Positions 35,816-42,821 of a DNA stretch of 64,000 nt are shown here, piece by piece. Origin of the DNA: Lachnospiraceae bacterium. Lineage in GTDB: Bacteria > Bacillota > Clostridia > Lachnospirales > Lachnospiraceae. Every line of letters begins with the position of its first letter. Position 1 is the stretch's first letter. Under the pieces are notes generated by a model. It ran no database searches, was not told the origin of the DNA, and was given only the letters and a program-made list of their open reading frames with translations. The translations under genes were made by a program, and so were the position numbers. The stretch spans positions 62,001 to 126,000 of the forward strand of contig JAGBMJ010000093.1 in NCBI GenBank assembly GCA_017634975.1, given 5' to 3'.

Positions 35816-35874
35816 TATTGCATTCGACAACAGCACATAAGATACATTCGTTTGTTCATTGCAATACCGGCCAT
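35764..35874 (-). CDS. Polycysteine leader peptide of metY-cysK
   Basis: 36 residues, ATG at 35874 with AGGAG six bases upstream (35881-35885), so it should be well translated. It contains LMCCCRMQ: three consecutive Cys codons (TGC TGT TGT, 35827-35835), with one more Cys near the end. The codons just after the Cys run form one arm of an antiterminator. The gene lies between a consensus promoter and an intrinsic terminator ahead of two sulfide-assimilation genes. This is the layout of a classical amino-acid attenuator: ribosomes stalling at Cys codons when cysteinyl-tRNA is short would leave the antiterminator arm free. The peptide itself probably has no other role. Confidence 0.7.
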   Translation of the reverse strand: MAGIAMNKRMYLMCCCRMQYSRAWKMTGARAICPNA

Positions 35875-35928
35875 CTTTTTCTCCTTTCCGATCCTGTTTT
35901 ACAGAGATCCGTTTGTTTCGATGGTGTA

Positions 35929-35957
35929 ACTATATCATTATTCGCCTACTATGTCAA
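35929..35957 (-). promoter_or_regulatory. Promoter of leader-metY-cysK
   Basis: TTGACA (35952-35957), 17 bases, TATAGT (35929-35934) on the minus strand; start about 50 bases before the leader ATG. Confidence 0.85.
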
Positions 35958-35962
35958 TAGGC
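35944..35962. promoter_or_regulatory. Candidate Rrf2-regulator operator at the metY promoter
   Basis: GCCTA-9 bases-TAGGC inverted repeat covering the -35 of the metY promoter. Shares CCTA/TAGG half-sites with the repeat at 35993-36019 over the regulator's own promoter. Confidence 0.45.
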
Positions 35963-35985
35963 TTTATGTATTTTTTTGAAATTTC

Positions 35986-36015
35986 TTGAAATACCTATTT
36001 ACCTTGCGATATAAT
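35986..36015 (+). promoter_or_regulatory. Promoter of the Rrf2-family gene
   Basis: TTGAAA (35986-35991), 18 bases, TATAAT (36010-36015), 18 bases before the ATG. Confidence 0.7.
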
Positions 36016-36019
36016 AGGT
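35993..36019. promoter_or_regulatory. Candidate Rrf2-regulator operator at its own promoter
   Basis: ACCTATT-13 bases-AATAGGT inverted repeat spanning the spacer and -10, suited to autorepression. Confidence 0.45.
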
Positions 36020-36033
36020 TTGCAGGAGGATAA

Positions 36034-36480
36034 ATGCTTATGATCTCAACAAGAGGACGATATGCCCTGCGGGTTCTGATCGATCTCGCGGAAAACGACA
36101 ACGGAAACTATATCCCGCTTAAGGATATTGCCGAACGACAGGAGATCTCCAAAAAATATCTGGAGATCATCGTAAAAGATCTGGTCACACACAAACTGTT
36201 ATCCGGTGCCAGCGGAAAAGGCGGCGGATATAAACTGGTACGCAAGCCGGAAGAATACTCCGTCGGGGAAGTCCTGGAGCTTATGGAAGGTACTCTCTGT
36301 CCGGTTGCCTGTCTGGCGGATCCGGAATATGAATGTTCCCGTAAAGACCACTGTCTGACTCTTCCGATGTGGACGGAGTTTGATACCATGGTGCACGACT
36401 TCTTTAATAGCAGGACGCTGGAAGATCTCATTCATCCGAAAAAGGCTTCCGGCAAACCGAAGGCACCGAAAAAGAGTTAA
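36034..36480 (+). CDS. Rrf2-family transcriptional regulator (CymR/IscR-like)
   Basis: 148 residues. Winged helix start ISTRGRYALRVLIDLAEND, recognition region ISKKYLEIIVKDLVTHKLLSGASGKGGGYKL. Three Cys (CPVACLADPEYEC and later DHCLTL) lie where IscR-type proteins hold an Fe-S cluster, but CymR-type cysteine regulators in Firmicutes act without one, in complex with CysK. With cysK just across the divergent promoter a CymR-like role is attractive (inference). AGGAGG is four bases before the ATG at 36034; a second ATG at 36040 is possible. Confidence 0.85.
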   Translation: MLMISTRGRYALRVLIDLAENDNGNYIPLKDIAERQEISKKYLEIIVKDLVTHKLLSGASGKGGGYKLVRKPEEYSVGEVLELMEGTLCPVACLADPEYECSRKDHCLTLPMWTEFDTMVHDFFNSRTLEDLIHPKKASGKPKAPKKS

Positions 36481-36485
36481 ATAAT

Positions 36486-36521
36486 AGGTTCCTGTCTGTG
36501 TGTACGACAGGAACCTTTTTA
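36486..36521 (+). terminator. Terminator after the Rrf2-family gene
   Basis: AGGTTCCTGTC and GACAGGAACCT form an 11-bp stem followed by TTTTTAT. Confidence 0.9.
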
Positions 36522-36536
36522 TAGATACTGTTCTTC

Positions 36537-36646
36537 TTACAGGAAGGTCTCACGGATCAGCTTCATCTGCTCTCCGTATAATTCACTCTCACATCTGGCA
36601 AGAATGATCACTTCCTCATCATAGAGCAGATATACATATTCCGACT
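36537..36646 (-). pseudogene. Possible C-terminal gene fragment
   Basis: An open minus-strand stretch reads ESEYVYLLYDEEVIILARCE then SELYGEQMKLIRETFL-stop, protein-like but without a usable start or ribosome site. It follows the ABC gene stop directly, so it may be a remnant of a downstream gene. Not recognised. Confidence 0.3.
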
Positions 36647-36650
36647 CCCC

Positions 36651-38420
36651 TTATCCCGCGATCTGCCAGTTTTCTGCAGCCTGCCGGATCTTCACAAAGC
36701 CGGCATACTTTCCGCCGAGTTTCACCAATTCCTCATGCCGCCCCCTTTCCGCAACATGTCCGTTATCAATCACCAGGATCTGGTCCGCCGCTTCGATCGT
36801 CGCCAGACGATGCGCGATAATGATCACGGTTTTCCCTTTGGAAAGTTCGGTAAGCGCTCCCTGGATCAGATGTTCATTTTCCGGATCGATGCTGGCCGTT
36901 GATTCATCCAGGATGATGATCGGGGAATTTTTCAATATTGCCCTGGCAATGGAAACCCGCTGCTTCTGTCCGCCGGAAAGTGTTCCGCCGCCTTCTCCGA
37001 TCACCGTATCGTAACCATCGGGCAGTTCCATAATAAAGTCATGGCAGCGTGCTTTCTTCGCCGCATCAATCATTTCTTCTTCCGTGACATTGTCCCGCCC
37101 GAAGCAGATATTTGCCCGGATCGTATCATTGAACAGATATACATTCTGGAATACCATGGAAATATTGGATAACAGACTGTCCAGACTGTATTTTCTTACA
37201 TCCACTCCGCCAAGGGAGATCTCGCCTTTGGAAACATCATAAAATCTGGCGATCAGGTTACAGATCGTTGTCTTTCCGCTGCCGGAAGGACCGACGATCG
37301 CTGTGGTAGAACCCTGCGGGATCTCAAAGCTGACATCCTGCAATACCTTCCGGTTTTCCGTGGACACCGCATCGGAATAGGAAAACTCTACATTCCGGAA
37401 CGCGATATCATAGTTCTGCGGGTGGATATCCTCTCCTTCCGCATCCAGCAGATGATCGTCGGAAAACATCTCCATTTTGTCAAACGCATTGTTGATCACT
37501 GCCAGAACATGCGCACTGTCCGTGATCGGCTCTACCGAGTTAAAAACGGACATCGAAAGAAAAGAAACGATCAGCACCATAAACAATTCCAGTTTTCCCG
37601 CCATCCCGGCATACATGACCGCCAGGATCATCCACACGCTCGCTGCCTTCAGCGCAAAGATATGCAAACAGTTATATGGTATGAATCCCCATTCGATCTT
37701 TAACGCGATCTTCTTTGCACTTGCACACGCCTCTGTGAAATCTCTTACCGACGCCCCTTCCATGCCAAAGGATTTTACGACCGGCAGTCCTCTGGTATAT
37801 TCCAGTGCTGCTCTGGTCAGTTTTTCATTCTCCGCATTGAGCACTTTTGTATTGTCTGAACTGTGTTTGGAGATCATCAGCAAAAATACAAACGAAACAA
37901 GGACACCGACGATCGCGATCAGCGCACATTCCGGTACCATAACTCCCAGAAAAATAAGGATACACAAAAAATTCAGATATCCTCCGATGAAATTGTCCAG
38001 CATACGGATTCCCATATTTTCCAGCGTTGCCAGTCCGGTGGTGATTTCATTTAAGATCGCACCGGTATCGTTGGTCTGGAAATAACCGAGTGATACACGT
38101 TTCAATGCTTCCCCGATCTTCATACGGTCTCTTGCCACCAGCTCATAACCGATCTTTTCATGGCAGCGCGCTTTCAGATAGTCAAATAAAAACCTGGCCA
38201 ATACCATCAGGGCGATCATCAGAAAACTTTTTCCCGCAAGGGACGCATCGATCGCATTTCCTTTGCGCAGCTCCCCGATGATCTCACCGATCACATATCC
38301 CGCATACCCCACCGGTGCCGCAATGGCCCACGATGACAAAAACGAAAAGAAAAAACCTGCAAATAAACTTCCTTTAAAATCATCGCACCAGTCGATGATC
38401 CGCTTTACCGTTTTAAACAT
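36651..38420 (-). CDS. ABC half-transporter (pair 1, second gene)
   Basis: 589 residues: about six N-terminal membrane helices (1-310), then an ATPase with Walker A GPSGSGKTT, signature LSGGQKQRVSIARAI and Walker B IIILDESTASIDPENEH. It follows its partner by two bases, and GGAGG lies seven bases before the ATG, so they form a heterodimer. The type IV (exporter-fold) architecture includes true exporters and the siderophore importers IrtAB and YbtPQ. The surrounding metal genes favour the latter, but export of a drug or peptide is possible. Confidence 0.85.
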   Translation of the reverse strand: MFKTVKRIIDWCDDFKGSLFAGFFFSFLSSWAIAAPVGYAGYVIGEIIGELRKGNAIDASLAGKSFLMIALMVLARFLFDYLKARCHEKIGYELVARDRMKIGEALKRVSLGYFQTNDTGAILNEITTGLATLENMGIRMLDNFIGGYLNFLCILIFLGVMVPECALIAIVGVLVSFVFLLMISKHSSDNTKVLNAENEKLTRAALEYTRGLPVVKSFGMEGASVRDFTEACASAKKIALKIEWGFIPYNCLHIFALKAASVWMILAVMYAGMAGKLELFMVLIVSFLSMSVFNSVEPITDSAHVLAVINNAFDKMEMFSDDHLLDAEGEDIHPQNYDIAFRNVEFSYSDAVSTENRKVLQDVSFEIPQGSTTAIVGPSGSGKTTICNLIARFYDVSKGEISLGGVDVRKYSLDSLLSNISMVFQNVYLFNDTIRANICFGRDNVTEEEMIDAAKKARCHDFIMELPDGYDTVIGEGGGTLSGGQKQRVSIARAILKNSPIIILDESTASIDPENEHLIQGALTELSKGKTVIIIAHRLATIEAADQILVIDNGHVAERGRHEELVKLGGKYAGFVKIRQAAENWQIAG

Positions 38421-38422
38421 AA

Positions 38423-40213
38423 TTATGCCTCCATTCCTGCTGCCTGATCATTTCCTGCAGCCCAGTTTTTCGCTCCGATATGCGCCTGCCACATTCTCTG
38501 ATACAACGGCGATCGTTCCATCAGTTCTTCCTGCGTTCCCTGCGCCTCGATCCGTCCGCCGTTCAATACCACGATCTGATCCGCATTCTTGATCGTAGAC
38601 AGACGGTGCGCGATCACGAGCAGCGTTTTTCCTTTGGTCAGGTTGGCGATGGATTCCTGCAGCTTCGTTTCATTCTCCGGATCGGTAAATGCCGTCGCTT
38701 CATCCAGGATCACGATGGGCGCATCTTTGAGCATCATTCTGGCAATGGCGATCCTCTGCCGTTCTCCGCCGGACAGCCGCTTTCCGGCTTCGCCTGCAGA
38801 GGTATTGTATCCATCCGGAAGCTTCCTTATAAACTCATCACAGCAGGCTGCCTTGGCCACGGCAATCACTTCTTCATCCGTCGCCTTCGGATTACCCAGA
38901 CGGATGTTTTCCATCAGCGATCTGGAGAACAGGAAATTATCCTGCGTCACAAAACTGACGATATCTGCCAATGTGGTCACTTTCAGATCTTTGATATCGA
39001 CACCGCCGATCGTTATGCTTCCGCTGCTCACATCCCAGAACCGTGCGATCAGTTTGGCTACCGTCGACTTACCGCCGCCGCTGGGCCCCACCAATGCGGT
39101 GAAGCTGCCTTCCTTCATCGTCAGATCGATCCCATGGAGCACCTCCCCATCCTCTTCGTCGTAGGTAAAATGCACATCCTTCAGTTCGATCACATAATGT
39201 TCCGGCTTCTTCTCCGTTACCGGTTCCGGCAGACTCCGGATATTTAACAGTTTCTGGATCTCCAGTACGGTGTACTGCATCTGCCGTAAACCATTGGAAA
39301 AGATCTCGATCTTGGCCATACTGATGACCATAGACATCGCAAGCATAACGGAAAGAGCCATCTCCGATACCGTCATACTACCTTTTCCTACCAGCAGGAT
39401 GCTTACAGGTATCACCCCCAGCAGGGTAGCCGGCATAAAAGCAAATGCCAGCTTCATCGTTACCCACGTGGATTCCAGCCAGTCAATGACAAAATCCCTG
39501 TAATCCCGGATGGATCCCGCAAATTTCTCGTAGCTCACACCGGCCTTTCCAAATGCCTTGATGACTTCGATCCCCTCCACATATTCCACGATCACACTGC
39601 TCATATGCGCATTGGCTTCCTGATATTTCGTCATATTCTTACCGCTGATCTGAAAGGTCAGTATCATAAAGATCAGGCCAAACGGTAATGCGAGAAGGGC
39701 CGCAAGCGCTACGCGGATATCCACCATCGCCAGCGCCACGAAACAGACGATCGGGAGCACGATGTGTCCTGCACCCTCCGGAACCACATGCGCCAGGGGC
39801 GGTTCGATATCCTCGATCTTATCCACGATCACGCCCTTGATCTCACCGATCGAGTGTGCGTATACCTCTCCGAGGGGGGCCTTCAGAAAAGCATCTGCCA
39901 CCCGTAACCGCAGACCTTCCAGCACATGAAATGCCACGTAATGGGATATGCCCGTTGAAAAACCGAAACATACTACTTTTACCAGATAAGCGATCAGTGC
40001 GATCAGACAAAACTGTATCACATAATTCCGGTCCAGACTCTCCGCGATATACCGGTCCAGAATACGATACACGCAATAGTACGGCACCAGTCCGGCCAAA
40101 AGACTGATCACCGACAGCAGCATCGATGCTCCCAGTCTTCCTCCGCTCCCTTTTGCATAGGAGAGCAATGTTCCAAACCAGTTCTTTTCTTCCTTTGTTA
40201 CTTCTTCCTTCAT
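38423..40213 (-). CDS. ABC half-transporter (pair 1, first gene)
   Basis: 596 residues from the ATG at 40213 (AAAGGA seven bases upstream; a longer reading from 40396 runs back to the TetR gene and is rejected). Membrane domain then ATPase with GPSGGGKST, LSGGERQRIAIARMM and VILDEATAFTDPENE. The Walker B variant DEATAFTDPENE is the form I associate with YbtP/YbtQ/IrtAB-like proteins. Preceded by a TetR gene, probably its regulator, and a hairpin in the 179-base gap. Confidence 0.85.
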   Translation of the reverse strand: MKEEVTKEEKNWFGTLLSYAKGSGGRLGASMLLSVISLLAGLVPYYCVYRILDRYIAESLDRNYVIQFCLIALIAYLVKVVCFGFSTGISHYVAFHVLEGLRLRVADAFLKAPLGEVYAHSIGEIKGVIVDKIEDIEPPLAHVVPEGAGHIVLPIVCFVALAMVDIRVALAALLALPFGLIFMILTFQISGKNMTKYQEANAHMSSVIVEYVEGIEVIKAFGKAGVSYEKFAGSIRDYRDFVIDWLESTWVTMKLAFAFMPATLLGVIPVSILLVGKGSMTVSEMALSVMLAMSMVISMAKIEIFSNGLRQMQYTVLEIQKLLNIRSLPEPVTEKKPEHYVIELKDVHFTYDEEDGEVLHGIDLTMKEGSFTALVGPSGGGKSTVAKLIARFWDVSSGSITIGGVDIKDLKVTTLADIVSFVTQDNFLFSRSLMENIRLGNPKATDEEVIAVAKAACCDEFIRKLPDGYNTSAGEAGKRLSGGERQRIAIARMMLKDAPIVILDEATAFTDPENETKLQESIANLTKGKTLLVIAHRLSTIKNADQIVVLNGGRIEAQGTQEELMERSPLYQRMWQAHIGAKNWAAGNDQAAGMEA

Positions 40214-40324
40214 TTCTTTTTCCTTTCTCACCTTTCTTTTTCTAACGGTTTCGAACCTCTCCGGTTCGTCCCGTCGTCTTCCGTTAACGTTTCGCCCCTT
40301 TTGTTTGCTTACCCCCAAAACGGC

Positions 40325-40361
40325 CTCACCGCCTGATCCCATTACAGAACCAGACGGTGAG
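40325..40361 (-). terminator. Hairpin between tetR and ABC pair 1
   Basis: CTCACCGTCTG and CAGGCGGTGAG arms (one mismatch), 15-base loop, followed by GCCGTTTTG. A weak terminator or attenuator within the operon. Confidence 0.4.
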
Positions 40362-40392
40362 TGAGTATTTCTGATATTTAATTTTAAGTACT

Positions 40393-41001
40393 TCAAACGC
40401 CCATCAGTTTTTTCCAGCCGGGCAGGAAAAATTTTTCAAGCGTCACTAAAGCTTCATCCGCTTCCTCCCGCGGATAGTTGTGAACCACCGGCTCAAACAG
40501 TGCTGTAAGATAGGCCGTCAGCAAAAGATGCAGCTGCTGTGATGCTATTTCCGGCGCATCGATCCCGGATGCTCTCAGCTCCTGCAGGTATTCCAGAAAC
40601 TTATCCTGCGCCAGCTCTGTCATATCGTGCAGGAAGTTTTCGTATTTACTCCCCTTGGATTTTGCGATCAGCAGATGATAGTCTTCCATATCCGGGTAGA
40701 TCACCTCGCGCATCATATCGATAAAGGAATCTTTCCAAATCATCTTCCTGCGTTTCTTTACCGGCTCCTCATATCGCTGCATATGTGCATAGGCCCAGCT
40801 CATCAGTTTTTCTTCTGCCGGAGATACCAGCTGGCAGAAGAGATCCTCCTTGTCCGTGCAATGTCGGTAAATGGCTGCCGCTGTCATCCCGCAGCGGTCA
40901 CCGATGCTGCGCATCGATGCTTTTTCATATCCCATTTCCAAAAATTCCGCTTTGGCTGCCGCCATGATCTTTACGTGACTCGCTGACTTATCTCTCGGCA
41001 A
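40393..41001 (-). CDS. TetR-family regulator
   Basis: 202 residues. N-terminal HTH: KIMAAAKAEFLEMGYEKASM then RSIGDRCGMTAAAIYRHC, followed by an all-helical ligand domain. The start is a TTG (41001) with GGGG eight bases upstream; a Met at residue 13 would cut into the first helix. It lies upstream of ABC pair 1 on the same strand. Repeats of GCTAAC/GTTAAC between its promoter and start (41024-41055) suit autorepression. Confidence 0.85.
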   Translation of the reverse strand: MPRDKSASHVKIMAAAKAEFLEMGYEKASMRSIGDRCGMTAAAIYRHCTDKEDLFCQLVSPAEEKLMSWAYAHMQRYEEPVKKRRKMIWKDSFIDMMREVIYPDMEDYHLLIAKSKGSKYENFLHDMTELAQDKFLEYLQELRASGIDAPEIASQQLHLLLTAYLTALFEPVVHNYPREEADEALVTLEKFFLPGWKKLMGV

Positions 41002-41023
41002 GACCTGTTCCCCTTTCTTTTTT

Positions 41024-41055
41024 GTTAACGCTATATGCTAACATTATTAGCTAAC
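41024..41055. promoter_or_regulatory. Candidate operator of tetR and ABC pair 1
   Basis: GTTAACGCTATATGCTAAC is an inverted repeat; a third half-site GCTAAC follows at 41050. It lies between the -10 and the start codon. The GTTA/TAAC halves also resemble the TTAG/CTAA dyads before the iron-linked genes. Confidence 0.45.
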
Positions 41056-41061
41056 GTGTAT

Positions 41062-41090
41062 ATATTATCAACCGTGCCGATATTTGTCAA
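41062..41090 (-). promoter_or_regulatory. Promoter of tetR and ABC pair 1
   Basis: TTGACA (41085-41090), 17 bases, TAATAT (41062-41067). Confidence 0.8.
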
Positions 41091-41091
41091 G

Positions 41092-41118
41092 AAAAAAACA
41101 GCCGTTAAGCTGTTTTTA
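41092..41118 (-). terminator. Terminator after the DtxR-family gene
   Basis: AACAGC-TTAACG-GCTGTT stem-loop followed by a T-run on the minus strand, overlapping the end of the tetR promoter region. Confidence 0.7.
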
Positions 41119-41143
41119 TGTTACGCAAAGTGTTTTGAGTCGT

Positions 41144-41166
41144 AATCGCGCAGCAAGTGCGCGATT
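41144..41166. repeat. Perfect hairpin AATCGCGCA/TGCGCGATT
   Basis: 9-base perfect arms with a GCAAG loop, extended by TCG/CGA outside. No T-run. Lies 22 bases beyond the DtxR gene stop; possibly a 3' stabiliser or another small repeat element. Confidence 0.5.
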
Positions 41167-41187
41167 CGACTGTGAATGGTAACGTTT

Positions 41188-41562
41188 TTATTCTTTCCTG
41201 CATTCGGCGATATGTTTCTTGATCGCTGCAAAGCTTTCTTCGCTGAGATAATGTTCCACACGACAGGCATCTTTTAATGCATTTTCCTCCGATATCCCAA
41301 GACTGAGAAACCATTCCGAAAGGATCTTGTGCCGTTCATAGATCTTATCCGCGATCTCCATGCCGCTCTCCGTCAGAACAATAAATCCCTGCGAAGTGAT
41401 CCGGACCAGCCCTTTCTCGATCAGATTCTTCATAGCGACACTGACACTCGATTTCTTGTAACCGAGATGTCTGGAGATATCCACTGCCCGTACCATATAC
41501 CCCCGTTCTTTCAGCACAAGGATTGCTTCCAGATAGTCTTCTGCAGATTCATTACTTTTCAT
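41188..41562 (-). CDS. DtxR/MntR-family metal-dependent repressor
   Basis: 124 residues from the ATG at 41562 (GAGGG upstream). N-terminal winged HTH: ESAEDYLEAILVL, then VDISRHLGYKKSSVSVAMKN and LIEKGLVRI. The dimerisation/metal domain has LTESGMEIADKIYERHKILS and DACRVEHYLSEESFAAI, with the usual Glu/His/Cys metal ligands. Short form without an SH3 domain, as in MntR and IdeR-like clostridial proteins. It senses Fe or Mn and may bind the dyads at 42762, 45519 and 53926. Probably the third gene after flavodoxin and DUF3793. Confidence 0.9.
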   Translation of the reverse strand: MKSNESAEDYLEAILVLKERGYMVRAVDISRHLGYKKSSVSVAMKNLIEKGLVRITSQGFIVLTESGMEIADKIYERHKILSEWFLSLGISEENALKDACRVEHYLSEESFAAIKKHIAECRKE

Positions 41563-41630
41563 AGGATTCCCTCTCCCCCCTCTGTCAAGGCGTCTACCGT
41601 TGCCCCATATCTTCCTGCGTTTTACGCCCC

Positions 41631-42197
41631 TTAAGCTGCGACCGTCATATCCGCCAGGCTGCGTCCTTTCCGGTATACTTCCCGGTAGACTGTATTGCAA
41701 TGATCGATCTTTTCAAAGTATGCCGCAGCCCTGTGCGGATCTGAATACACCTTCCACAATCCGCAGATCAGGCAGTTCTTTCCATGATTGTCTATAAATC
41801 CCCGGATATCCTCTACCGGATATCCAAGGAACACACCGATCTCGTGCGGGAAGCGATCCGTTTGACGAAATCGTATTCCCAGATGTGACAGGATCTCTTC
41901 CGTTCCTGCTTTTGCCGGATACCCGTATTCCGCTAGAAATCCGGATACCGCCGGATCTTCCTGCAGCTGATCCACCATATTCCTGCGATAGATCAGGATT
42001 AGATAAAAAGTGGCCTTCTGTGCCAGCAGTTTCAGATACACCCCTTTTTCATTCAATACCCTGCCGGCCTCCGAAAGATTGTGTCTGCAGGATGCTTCCG
42101 ATGCAAAACGGAAATTAAACAGGCTGGCTGTCTTGATCCCCGCCAGCGTCGCCGCCCCATATTCAATAATGCTTTTTTCAAAAGATTTATCCATCAT
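41631..42197 (-). CDS. DUF3793 family protein
   Basis: 188 residues from the ATG pair at 42197/42194; the ribosome site is weak. Conserved DUF3793 features: ATLAGIKTASLFNF near the start, a central LGIRFRQTDRFPHEIGVFLGYPVEDI, and CLICGLWKVYSDPHRA, in which two Cys could bind metal or haem. The function is unknown; in Clostridia these genes accompany flavodoxins and ferrous-iron transport genes, exactly as here. Confidence 0.8.
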   Translation of the reverse strand: MMDKSFEKSIIEYGAATLAGIKTASLFNFRFASEASCRHNLSEAGRVLNEKGVYLKLLAQKATFYLILIYRRNMVDQLQEDPAVSGFLAEYGYPAKAGTEEILSHLGIRFRQTDRFPHEIGVFLGYPVEDIRGFIDNHGKNCLICGLWKVYSDPHRAAAYFEKIDHCNTVYREVYRKGRSLADMTVAA

Positions 42198-42219
42198 TTT
42201 TAACGATCGATCCAACCCG

Positions 42220-42259
42220 CAAAAAAACATAACTGTACAGAACCACTGATCCTGTACAG
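42220..42259 (-). terminator. Hairpin/terminator after flavodoxin
   Basis: Two copies of the self-complementary CTGTACAG (42232-42239, 42252-42259) form a stem around an 11-base loop, followed after TTATG by eight T. It separates flavodoxin from DUF3793 and may let only part of the transcripts through. Confidence 0.6.
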
Positions 42260-42280
42260 CTATGCAGCATCTTTTCTTCC

Positions 42281-42712
42281 TTACAGTTTCGCCAATGCTT
42301 TTCCCAATTCATTGCAGGCCAGAACCGCCTCTGCATCCGGCGCTTCATGTGCAATGACACCGGCTCCGCCTACAACCGTGGCTCCGGCATTCTTCATACG
42401 CTCCGTCCAGTCTCTCATCCACTGTCCGTCGCCCCAGCCATAGGAACCGAAGAGCGCTACGGTCTTTCCTTTTACAATCGCTTCCACTTCTGCAACAAAC
42501 GGTTCCATCTCGCTCTCTTCCAGCACTTCATCGCCCATGGCAGGACAGCCCATGGCAAAACCGGCCACATCCTTCAGGTCATCCACATTTGCCTGACCGG
42601 GCTGCAGATATACCACTTCTTTACCTTCCGCAGTCACGCCATCGCCAACTGCCTGCGCCATCTGACCGGTATTTCCGCCCTGGGTCCAAAAGATTACATA
42701 AACCTTATCCAT
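42281..42712 (-). CDS. Flavodoxin
   Basis: 143 residues. FMN phosphate loop WTQGGNTGQMA near the start, FMN-stacking loops at MGCPAMGDEVLEESE and FGSYGWGDGQWM. It replaces ferredoxin as an electron carrier when iron is scarce. AGGAGG is followed by the ATG at good spacing. Its promoter carries a TTAGT-TTAT-ACTAA dyad over the -10, consistent with iron control by the DtxR-type repressor encoded nearby. Confidence 0.93.
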   Translation of the reverse strand: MDKVYVIFWTQGGNTGQMAQAVGDGVTAEGKEVVYLQPGQANVDDLKDVAGFAMGCPAMGDEVLEESEMEPFVAEVEAIVKGKTVALFGSYGWGDGQWMRDWTERMKNAGATVVGGAGVIAHEAPDAEAVLACNELGKALAKL

Positions 42713-42761
42713 CGAATAAAACCTCCTTGAAATAAATTTAGTTTCATTATTCTACCGTAGA

Positions 42762-42792
42762 TTAGTTTATACTAACTTCTAAAAAAAGTCAA
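42762..42792 (-). promoter_or_regulatory. Flavodoxin promoter with DtxR-like dyad
   Basis: TTGACT (42787-42792), 17 bases, TAAACT (42764-42769). The dyad TTAGT-TTAT-ACTAA (42762-42775) covers the -10. A second half, TTAGTTTCAT (42738-42747), matches ten bases of the site before the ECF operon. Confidence 0.6.
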
Positions 42793-42821
42793 TTACCATT
42801 TCCTCTCATCCGTCAAAACAT

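Noticed and set aside
35619-36033. SAM riboswitch or T-box before metY
   Set aside because: No SAM-I core or T-box AGGGTGG motif is seen; the translated Cys leader with its terminator explains the region better.
40214-40396. 61-residue N-terminal extension of ABC pair 1 first gene
   Set aside because: Non-conserved basic sequence running into tetR; the ATG at 40213 has its own ribosome site.
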